From NCBI GenBank assembly GCA_039621445.1, contig CP154957.1, positions 3,156,504-3,220,503 on the forward strand: a DNA stretch of 64,000 bases, given 5' to 3'. The translations under genes and the position numbers were made by a program. The first letter of the stretch is position 1. Every line of letters begins with the position of its first letter. Below the pieces are notes generated by a model, which saw nothing but the letters and a program-made list of their open reading frames with translations, ran no database searches and had not been told where the DNA came from. Of this stretch, positions 55,988-64,000 are shown in pieces. The DNA comes from Euglena gracilis (lineage: Eukaryota > Euglenida > Euglenophyceae > Euglenales).

Positions 55988-56621
55988 TGTACAAATGGGA
56001 TCCATCAACCCTCAAAACCAATGTGAGTGCCTTTGCTGCTCTTACAGACATGCGCCAAATTCCATGGAACACTAACGCCCGCGCTCCCTTTTTCCGAGGG
56101 GTTTTATTAAACTAATTAAACCCCTCGGACACGGCAGAGCCGCGCAATAAAACCCCGCGTAATAATCCCCCGCAAAGTTTGTACCTTTGGTGATTCCTAA
56201 TGCTTTTTTTTCAGAGTGAGGTTTTTAGAGTGACTGAAAGTTGCAGACCAAAATTGCGGTTTTTTGGATTTTTGGGGGCATTTTCATCCCCAATTTCTCC
56301 CCCCTCCATCTACCAGTTGGCTGGGCAAGGCTCTGGCAAAAACGTTTTGGCTGGCCCAGTTTTTGGATTGTCTGTGGCAAAAACCTGCTATCTATATCCA
56401 GCGTAGGAAGAGAAAACCCGCCAGGGTCAACTTGTCTGCGACACCTACCCAGACAGCGGCCGTTTGAGAGAGAGCTGGGTAACGTTGGTCATTCATGGAT
56501 CAGCCGGGCCGACATTAAAAAAATTCCATTCTGCGCAAAGTTGTGGCGCGGAATAAATCCCTCGGATGGGACGGACCCGCAGAGTTAGACACCTCGGTTT
56601 AAGTCCCAGCGATGTTACCAT

Positions 56622-56864
56622 GCCCCCCCCCCCGAGCTATTCCCATTGGGGGTACGGGAATAGCTTACTGTCATAGCACTTTTTATAAAGTGCTTCCTAA
56701 GAAAGTGGTCAAAAATCGACGTTTTTGGACCATTTTCAAAAATCACTTTTTGGCAAATGTGCACAAAATTGACCATTTTTTTCGAACATCCAAAAAGTTG
56801 CCAAAAATGACCCCCTTTCCCATACCCGAGGGTCGGGTATGGGAATAGCTCGGGGGGGGGGGGG
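56622..56864. mobile_element. 243-bp foldback element (GAGCTATTCCC ends)
   Basis: CCCCCCCGAGCTATTCCC on the left and GGGAATAGCTCGGGGGGG on the right, each end also self-complementary (GGGTACGGGAATAGC, GGGTCGGGTATGGGAATAGC). No clear target duplication. Confidence 0.65.
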
Positions 56865-56878
56865 ACCTAGGGGCCCCG

Positions 56879-58318
56879 GGCGGATAATTGGCTATGACGA
56901 TCCTGGAGGTCGTACCGACCTAGGTCGGCCCGACCATTGGTCGGCCCGACCATGGTCGGGCCGACCTAGGTCGGGCCGACCACTGGAGGTCGGGCCGACT
57001 GGCCAATCAACCGCATTACCCCCCCCCCTTTTCAAAATTTTCAAAGGAATTTTGACTATAGGTCGGTAAAGGTCGGGCTGACCATGGTGGGCCCGACCTG
57101 TTTGTTACCGACCATTATGGTCGGCCCGACCATTTGTAGGTCTGGCCGACCATATGGTCGGTAGAAACGACCTCCATGGTTTTCCACTTCAGAAGCATAA
57201 AAACCCCTGGCCAAACCCTGTGGAACATACAGATGGGCTATTTTACCTACCTGGGTGCACAGAAAAGGATTTTGTGGGGGGGGGGGCGCGTTTTGCACAT
57301 CCTTGCCTTGCACACACAAGGGGGTATTGTTATTTTAGGCGGGGGGGTCTGGGGGGGGGGGACGCAGCCCCCCCCCCCCCCCGGAGGAGGCCGTAGGCCG
57401 ACTAAGTTAGCACAAAGGGAGTTTGTTGGGGGGCGCGTTTTGGCCATCCTTGCCTTGCACACACAACGGGGGGGGAGGGGGGGGGGGGGTCCGGGGGGGG
57501 GGGGGGGGGGCAGCCCCCCCCGGGGGAGGCCGTAGGCCGACTAAGTGAGCACAAAGGGGGCGTGTTGGGGGGCGCGTTATGGCCAGCCTTGCCTTGCACA
57601 CACAAGGGGGAAGTGTTCTTTTAGGCGGGGGGGTCGGGGGGGGGGGCGGCAGCCCCCCCCCCCCGGAGGGGGTGGTTCGGGTCACGGGGGGGTCACGGGG
57701 GGGGGCACGGGGGGAACACCACATTTTTGGTGACAAAATTAGGAATCACCAAGGGTGCATTTTGGGGGGGAAACTCCAGAAATTAGGAATCCCCACACCT
57801 AAAATTAGGATTTAACACCAAATTAGGAATGACCAAGCCCAAATTTGAAAAAAATTTGCCTCAAAATTAGGAATCTGCATGAGAATTTTATTAGGCAATT
57901 CAAAATTTCCCCTCCAAAAATTGTCGCCGAAAAGGGTCCTTGTTCGGGTCACGGGGGGGTCACGGGGGGGGGGTCACGGGGGGGTCACGGGGGGAACACC
58001 CCCGGAGGAGACCGTAGGCCGACTAAGTCAGCACAAAGGGAGTATATTGGGGGGGGGGGTTTTCATTTTTTCCATATGGGATGTTTTTTGACAGTTTCAA
58101 GGTGATTCCAATGTGTTTCCATCCTTTTTGAGTCAAATTTGCCGAATCAAATTTTGCGGGGGGGGGGCTTAAATTTCCAAAAAAGGGGGGGTAATGCGGA
58201 TGATTGGAGGTCGGGCCGACCAGGTCGGCCCGACCTCCAATGGTCGATAGGCCATAGCCAATGGTCGGTCCGACCATGGTCGGTACGACCTCCGGGATCG
58301 TCGTAGCCAATCATCCGC
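56879..58318. mobile_element. 1.44-kb TIR element with GGTCGGCCCGACC ends
   Basis: Left GCGGATAATTGGCTATGACG pairs with right (inverted) GCGGATGATTGGCTACGACG, extending about 40 bp and continuing as clustered GGTCGGCCCGACC palindromes on both sides. The interior holds a tandem array at 57.27-57.66 kb. No gene seen. Confidence 0.65.
57270..57660. repeat. tandem array of about 135-bp units, three copies
   Basis: Each unit has GGGGGGCGCGTTTTGGCCAT (or close), TGCCTTGCACACACAAGGGG, and GGCCGTAGGCCGACTAAGT. A fourth partial unit is at 58.01-58.06 kb. Confidence 0.8.
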
Positions 58319-58344
58319 ACGGAGCCGGACCTAGGCCCCCCCCC

Positions 58345-58500
58345 CCCCGGCCCCGGGCGGATTCCTGTGGGTGCTCATCCTGGGGGTGATGCCGACCTGG
58401 TCGGCCCGACCACCTGGTCGGCCCGACCAGGTCGATAACTACCCCTGGGGGTGATACCGACCAGGTCGGTATCACCCCCAGGAATCTGCATTACCCCCCC
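58345..58500. repeat. palindromic GGTCGGCCCGACC / GGGGGTGAT block
   Basis: CCTGGGGGTGATACCGACC and its complement form a hairpin, next to GGTCGGCCCGACCACCTGG. It probably belongs to a relative of the 56.9-58.3 kb element. Confidence 0.55.
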
Positions 58501-58552
58501 CCTTTTGGAAATTTAAGCCCCCCCCCCACCCGGGTTTCCAAAAGACGAGATC

Positions 58553-61500
58553 AACATGCACCCGAAAAGGGGTTGGCGGATAAAGGGGGTTCATTTTGTT
58601 AATGAAAGGGATAGGGTTACGTCGACTTGCACCCGAAAAGGGGTTGGCAGATAATGGGGGTTGGCAGAAAAATGGGGTTTATTTTGTTAATGAAAGGGAT
58701 AGGGTTAGGTCGACTTGCACCCGAAAAGGGGTTGGCAGATTAAAGGGGTTTATTTTGTTAATGAAAGGGATAGGGTTAGGTCGACTTGCACTCGAGAAGG
58801 GGTTGGCAGATAAAAGGGGTTGGCGGATAAAGGGGGTTTATTTTGTTAATGAAAGGGATAGGGTTAGGTCGACTTGAGAAGGGGTTGGCAGATAAAAGGG
58901 GTTTATTTTGTTAATGAAAGGGATAGGGTTAGGTCGACTTGCACCCGAAAAGGGGTTGGCAGATAAAAGGGGTTGGCAGAAAAATGGGGTTTATTTTGTT
59001 AATGAAAGGGATAGGGTTAGGTCGACTTGCACCCGAGAAGAGAGTTGGCAGATAAAAGGGGTTTATTTTGTTAATGAAAGGGATAGGGTTAGGTCGACTT
59101 GCACCCGAAAAGGGGTTGGCAGATTAAAGGGTTTATTTTGTTAATGAAAGGGATAGGGTTAGGTCGACTTGCACCCGAAAAGGGGTTGGCAGATAAAAGG
59201 GGTTTATTTTGTTAATGAAAGGGATAGGGTTAGGTCGACTTGCACCCGGAAAGGGGTTGGCAGATAAAAGGGGTTTATTTTGTTAATGAAAGGGATAGGG
59301 TTAGGTCGACTTGCACCCGAAAAGGGGTTGGCAGATTAAAGGGGTTTATTTTGTTAATGAAAGGGATAGGGTTAGGTCGACTTGCACCCGAAAAGGGGTT
59401 GGCAGATAAAAGGGGTTGGCAGAAAAATGGGGTTTATTTTGTTAATGAAAGGGATAGGGTTAGGTCGACTTGCACCCGAGAAGGGGTTGGCAGATAAAAG
59501 GGGTTTATTTTGTTAATGAAAGGGATAGGGTTAGGTCGACTTGCACCCGAAAAGGGGTTGGCAGAAAAATGGGGTTTATTTTGTTAATGAAAGGGATAGG
59601 GTTAGGTCGACTTGCACCCGAAAAGGGGTTGGCAGATTAAAGGGGTTTATTTTGTTAATGAAAGGGATAGGGTTAGGTCGACTTGCACCCGAAAAGGGGT
59701 TGGCAGATAAAAGGGGTTTATTTTGTTAATGAAAGGGATAGGGTTAGGTCGACTTGCACCCGAGAAGGGGTTGGCAGATAAAAGGGGTTGGCGGATAAAG
59801 GGGGTTTATTTTGTTAATGAAAGGGATAGGGTTAGGTCGACTTGAGAAGGGGTTGGCAGATAAAAGGGGTTTATTTTGTTAATGAAAGGGATAGGGTTAG
59901 GTCGACTTGAGAAGGGGTTGGCAGATTAAAGGGGTTTATTTTGTTAATGAAAGGGATAGGGTTAGGTCGACTTGCACCCGAAAAGGGGTTGGCAGATAAA
60001 AGGGGTTTATTTTGTTAATGAAAGGGATAGGGTTAGGTCGACTTGCACCCGAAAAGGGGTTGGCAGATTAAAGGGGTTTATTTTGTTAATGAAAGGGATA
60101 GGGTTAGGTCGACTTGCACCCGAAAAGGGGTTGGCAGATAAAAGGGGTTTATTTTGTTAATGAAAGGGATAGGGTTAGGTCGACTTGAGAAGGGGTTGGC
60201 AGATTAAAGGGGTTTATTTTGTTAATGAAAGGGATAGGGTTAGGTCGACTTGCACCCGAAAAGGGGTGGGGTTGGCAGATAAAAGGGGTTTATTTTGTTA
60301 ATGAAAGGGATAGGGTTAGGTCGACTTGCACCCGAAAAGGGGTTGGCAGATAAAAGGGGTTTATTTTGTTAATGAAAGGGATAGGGTTAGGTCGACTTGA
60401 GAAGGGGTTGGCAGATTAAAGGGGTTTATTTTGTTAATGAAAGGGATAGGGTTAGGTCGACTTGCACCCGAAAAGGGGTTGGCAGATAAAAGGGGTTTAT
60501 TTTGTTAATGAAAGGGATAGGGTTAGGTCGACTTGCACCCGAAAAGGGGTTGGCAGATAAAAGGGGTTTATTTTGTTAATGAAAGGGATAGGGTTAGGTC
60601 GACTTGCACCCGAGAAGGGGTTGGCAGATAAAAGGGGTTGGCGGATAAAGGGGGTTTATTTTGTTAATGAAAGGGATAGGGTTAGGTCGACTTGAGAAGG
60701 GGTTGGCAGATTAAAGGGGTTTATTTTGTTAATGAAAGGGATAGGGTTAGGTCGACTTGCACCCGAAAAGGGGTTGGCAGATAAAAGGGGTTTATTTTGT
60801 TAATGAAAGGGATAGGGTTAGGTCGACTTGCACCCGAAAAGGGGTTGGCAGATAAAAGGGGTTTATTTTGTTAATGAAAGGGATAGGGTTAGGTCGACTT
60901 GAGAAGGGGTTGGCAGATTAAAGGGGTTTATTTTGTTAATGAAAGGGATAGGGTTAGGTCGACTTGCACCCGAAAAGGGGTTGGCAGATAAAAGGGGTTT
61001 ATTTTGTTAATGAAAGGGATAGGGTTAGGTCGACTTGCACCCGAGAAGGGGTTGGCAGATTAAAGGGGTTGGCGGATAAAGGGGGTTTATTTTGTTAATG
61101 AAAGGGATAGGGTTAGGTCGACTTGCACCCGAAAAGGGGTTGGCAGAAAAATGGGGTTTATTTTGTTAATGAAAGGGATAGGGTTAGGTCGACTTGCACT
61201 CGAGAAGGGGTTGGCAGATAAAAGGGGTTGGCGGATAAAGGGGGTTTATTTTGTTAATGAAAGGGATAGGGTTAGGTCGACTTGAGAAGGGGTTGGCAGA
61301 TAAAAGGGGTTTATTTTGTTACCACCCCCCCCCCTTTATTGTCCCCCCCCCTTTATTGTCCCTGGGCCCCGGCCGACGGGGGGTTTTTTTGGCCCGGCCA
61401 ATGAAATTCCTTTGGTACCCCTTTATTGTCCCCCCCCCTTTATTGTCCGGTCGGGCCTCCCGGGGGCAGGTCGGTGGGACAATAAAGGGGGGGGGGGTGG

Positions 61501-61825
61501 TAATGAAAGGGATAGGGTTAGGTCGACTTGCACCCGAGAAGAGAGTTGGCAGATAAAAGGGGTTTATTTTGTTAATGAAAGGGATAGGGTTAGGTCGACT
61601 TGCACCCGAGAAGAGAGTTGGCAGATAAAAGGGGTTTATTTTGTTAATGAAAGGGATAGGGTTAGGTCGACTTGCACCCGAAAAGGGGTTGGCAGATTAA
61701 AGGGGTTTATTTTGTTAATGAAAGGGATAGGGTTAGGTCGACTTGCACTCGAGAAGAGAGTTGGCAGATAAAAGGGGTTTATTTTGTTAATGAAAGGGAT
61801 AGGGTTAGGTCGACTTGCACCCAAG
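58553..61825 (+). repeat. 71-bp minisatellite array 2 (about 45 units)
   Basis: The unit includes TTTATTTTGTTAATGAAAGG and GATAGGGTTAGGTCGACTTG. Some units lack GCACCCGA, some have a GGGGTTGGCGGATAA insertion. It is interrupted by the 179-bp MITE at 61.3 kb. Variant units recur in blocks, indicating higher-order amplification. Confidence 0.95.
61322..61500. mobile_element. 179-bp TA-duplicating MITE sharing ends with the pogo-like element
   Basis: It begins CCACCCCCCCCCCTTTATTGT after TA (61320-61321) and ends with the reverse complement before TA (61501-61502). It interrupts one unit of the 71-bp minisatellite: removing it and one TA restores TTTTGTTAATGAAAGGG as in all neighbouring units. 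Its ends match the 54.2-55.3 kb element, so it is a non-coding derivative mobilised by that transposase type. Confidence 0.9.
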
Positions 61826-61895
61826 AATTAGGGGGGGATTCCCATGGACCCATGGACATGTAGGGTAAATTGAGTACCACCACCGGTCCTAGGCG

Positions 61896-62050
61896 GTAGA
61901 CTGGGGGGGGGGGGTCCTGGGTGGTCGGCCGACTAGTCGGCCGACCACCCAATTGGTCGGCCGACTAGGCCTGGTCGGCAGCTAGTCGGCGAGACAGGGG
62001 GGGGGGGGGGCCTGGGTGGTCGGCGGACTAGTCGGCCGACCACCCACTCT
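61896..62050. repeat. palindromic repeat rich in TCGGCCGA
   Basis: Repeated GTCGGCCGACTAGTCGGCCG blocks bounded by poly-G. The segment to about 61998 is the reverse complement of the sequence that flanks the Mutator-like MITE at 44.88-44.91 and 45.23-45.30 kb. Confidence 0.75.
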
Positions 62051-62302
62051 AATGTAGTTACGGGCCAGTCTCGCCGACTTTTTATGAAGAAAATTGTATG
62101 CAACTAGTCGGTGGCTAGTCGGTGGGCATAAAAATGGTCTGTGGCGGGTCCAAACCACCCAGAAATGGTCCGGATGGGGCCAAATAAGTGCCTTACACCA
62201 ACAGGAACACCCTCAGATGGAAATTTTTGGTCGGTGGGGGGTCGGTGGGCCCTTGATGGGGTCCGGAGGGGTAAAAAACCAATGACGAAACAGGGATTAC
62301 AT

Positions 62303-63640
62303 AAAAACGTGTTCAGCCCGCCAAATGCCTGCCCTGAAATTCGTGGTCATGAACACGTTTTCAATGAGGGCATTCGGGTCAATGACACGTTTTCAGTGAA
62401 GGCATCCGGGTTCAGGCACGTTTTCAGTGAGGGCATTCGGGTCAATGACACGTTTTCAGTGAAGGCATCCGGGTTCAGGCACGTTTTCAGTGAGGGCATC
62501 TGTGGCAACCCTGAGTAAAAAAAAAACGCTGGCATGAAAAATCGGTGGGCGGTTGCGAGGCCGGGTGGTCCTCAACGAGTGGGGCGGGTCGGGGGCACTC
62601 TACAACACGACAGAAGGCTAGGTTGTCTTGGAGCACAACGAAACAGAGTGGCGGACAGCATGCTTTACACAAAGAGAAACCGTGTGTGGGCCGATTTCGA
62701 GACTTTAAAAGTCTTAAATCTTCAAACAAGAACAGTGGTTTGGGCCAAGGTTTTAGGGGGGCCCAGGGGCGGGGACCGCGGCGCCTTCGGCGTCGCGGTC
62801 CCCGCCCCTGGGCCCCCCCTGAGTCTTGGCCCAAACACAGTTCTTGACACAAAAGAGCCATACTTTGGTGGCTCTTTTGCCAAATCTTGGCAATGAAAAT
62901 GATATGCCAATCACAGACAACTTTGTTCACAGACAACTTTGTTTGTTCGGCGTCACAGACAACTTTGCTCAGCTCCAGACAATTTGGATTTTTGGGAATG
63001 GCAACACCACAAAAACCACATTTCTCGTGTTTTATTGGCAGTCGGGACACAGCACGAGGCACAGGGGGTTGGTCAGGGGACCACACATTGTTCGATGACA
63101 CTCGCCTCATCGAACAACAGGCTGGGTTCCAGCTCCCATCCCGTCCAGGCAACAAAGAAAGCATCCAGCTCGGGATAACAGGCTTGCCAGTTGGCAACAG
63201 CAGCAAGCTCTGCACCTACGGAGCCGGACTTTTTCTTTGTGTTGCCCTGTGCCAGCAAGGTGCCATGAAGGGGGTCCGTCCTAGGGGGAGGTGGCAAAAG
63301 ACCATTCACAAAGTTTGCCGTGTGTTTAGCCACAGTGGGAAGGAAAAAGAAAAAAAAAAAATAAAAAAAAAGAAAAAAAAGGGGGGGTGACACGTTTTCA
63401 GTGAGGGCATTCGGGTCAATGACACGTTTTCAGTGAAGGCATCCGGGTTCAGGCACGTTTTCAGTGAGGGCATTCGGGTCAATGACACGTTTTCAGTGAA
63501 GGCATCCGGGTTCAGGCACGTTTTCAGTGAGGGCGCCGTTTTTGGGGTCCGAATTTCACAAATTGCCGTTTTTGACCCCTTGCGTGAATCATGACCACGA
63601 ATTTCAGGGCAGGCATTTGGCGGGCTCTGAAAACGTTTTT
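62303..63640 (-). mobile_element. 1.3-kb TIR element with subterminal tandem repeats and a decayed ORF
   Basis: Long imperfect inverted ends contain GCCCGCCAAATGCCTGCCCT (left, about 62315) and its complement (right, about 63610). Just inside each end are copies of ACACGTTTTCAGTGARGGCA (62345-62510 and 63388-63536). Between them the minus strand has open stretches, including VGAELAAVANWQACYPELD and, in a different frame, KHEKCGFCGVAIPKNPNC with a CxxC pair. These look like a frameshifted element protein. The target duplication is unclear. Confidence 0.55.
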
Positions 63641-63757
63641 AAACAAATTGTGGCTGAGCCCAGATTTCAGCCTGAAAACGTGTTCAGGGGCCCCCTTCGG
63701 GGGCCCCTGGCTGAACACGTTTTCAGGCTGAAATCTGGGCTCAGCCACAATTTGTGT
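63641..63757. repeat. near-perfect 50-bp-arm hairpin
   Basis: The arms run from ACAAATTGTGGCTGAGCCCA inward to GGGGCCCCC, with TTC at the tip and a 2-nt bulge. The complement ends CCACAATTTGT. It adjoins the right end of the 62.3-63.6 kb element and shares the AACGTGTTCAG motif with that element's ends, so it may be a foldback derivative. Confidence 0.8.
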
Positions 63758-63829
63758 ATAGAAAATCCTTTAGAAATGCAAGCATTCTGCATCAGGACAG
63801 GCTGAAAACTCCCCCCTCCACCCCCACCC

Positions 63830-64000
63830 GAGCCCAGATAACAAAATCCCTTCTATGTTGGCAACATACTCAGGGGCTAAGTCGTTTTTGTGGCTCACTT
63901 TGGCATAGGCGGGGGGGGCTCCGCCCCCCCCGCACCCCCCCCCTCAAATAACAAAATCCCTTCTATGTTGGCAACATACTCCGGGGCTAAGTCGTTTTTG
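63830..64000. repeat. direct repeat at the right edge of the window
   Basis: ATAACAAAATCCCTTCTATG followed by TTGGCAACATACTC occurs at 63.84 and again at 63.95 kb, about 110 bp apart, separated by a GGGGGGGCTCCGCCCCCCC hairpin. It continues beyond the window. Confidence 0.8.

Noticed and set aside
56545-56620. tRNA-like GGTTTAAGTCCCAGC with a following ACCA
   Set aside because: No acceptor-stem partner, D-arm or anticodon arm could be found at the right spacing.
58553-61825. Telomere or subtelomere, because the repeat contains AGGGTTAGG
   Set aside because: The unit is 71 bp with one such motif, not a short pure telomeric repeat, and it is interrupted and flanked by ordinary element DNA.
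58596-61863. Repeated 60-90 residue ORFs (VNERDRVRSTCT)
   Set aside because: They are the minisatellite read through; each phase gives an equivalent peptide.

Overview
The window looks like nuclear DNA of a large, repeat-saturated eukaryotic genome. The evidence is one minus-strand gene cut into roughly 20 small GC-rich exons with long introns, SR-type (Arg-Ser/Arg-Asp) and KH-type RNA-binding coding segments, and a dense carpet of inverted-repeat transposable elements. No bacterial operon, rRNA or convincing tRNA gene is visible. Several introns appear to start with GC rather than GT, and introns are packed with short TIR elements. This fits dinoflagellates or related algae best, but that lineage call is an inference and is held weakly.

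Layout. 1-12.2 kb: no confident gene. There are three or four short coding-like islands (0.9-1.0, 2.67-2.83, 7.56-7.74, perhaps 9.3 kb) in repeat DNA. 12.2-46.4 kb: one gene on the minus strand, read from high to low coordinates. From the 5' side it shows a KH scrap (46.4 kb), an RS segment (43.8), then three successive pairs of KH domains, each pair made of a 'type a' KH (GKGG/GRGG-like loop) and a 'type b' KH (VGFVTG-like loop): pair 1 at 42.0-37.2, pair 2 at 35.8-30.6, pair 3 at 30.0-22.1. It ends in a long RS tail (21.8-12.2 kb). The recognised exons total about 2.4 kb over 31.7 kb, so about 92% of the locus is intron. The product should be a nuclear RNA-binding, splicing-related protein. 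46.6-64 kb: essentially all mobile DNA, namely TTAA-flanked elements, TA-flanked elements including a deleted pogo/CENP-B-like transposon, palindromic elements, and a 3.3-kb minisatellite.

The mobile elements can be sorted by target duplication: 8-bp (hAT-like), TA (Tc1/mariner/pogo-like), TTAA (piggyBac-like), about 10 bp (Mutator-like), and one 4.8-kb element with a possible 3-bp duplication. Several insertions are proven internally by nesting or by an empty copy elsewhere in the window. A striking shared property is a small perfect hairpin, GGCGC-TTC-GCGCC or a close variant, near the centre of many elements whose ends are otherwise unrelated. A 71-bp minisatellite unit occurs in two arrays in opposite orientation (24.0-25.8 and 58.6-61.8 kb). 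Long G or C homopolymer runs mark most element ends.

Exon borders were set by eye from protein continuity and splice-like dinucleotides, and several are approximate.
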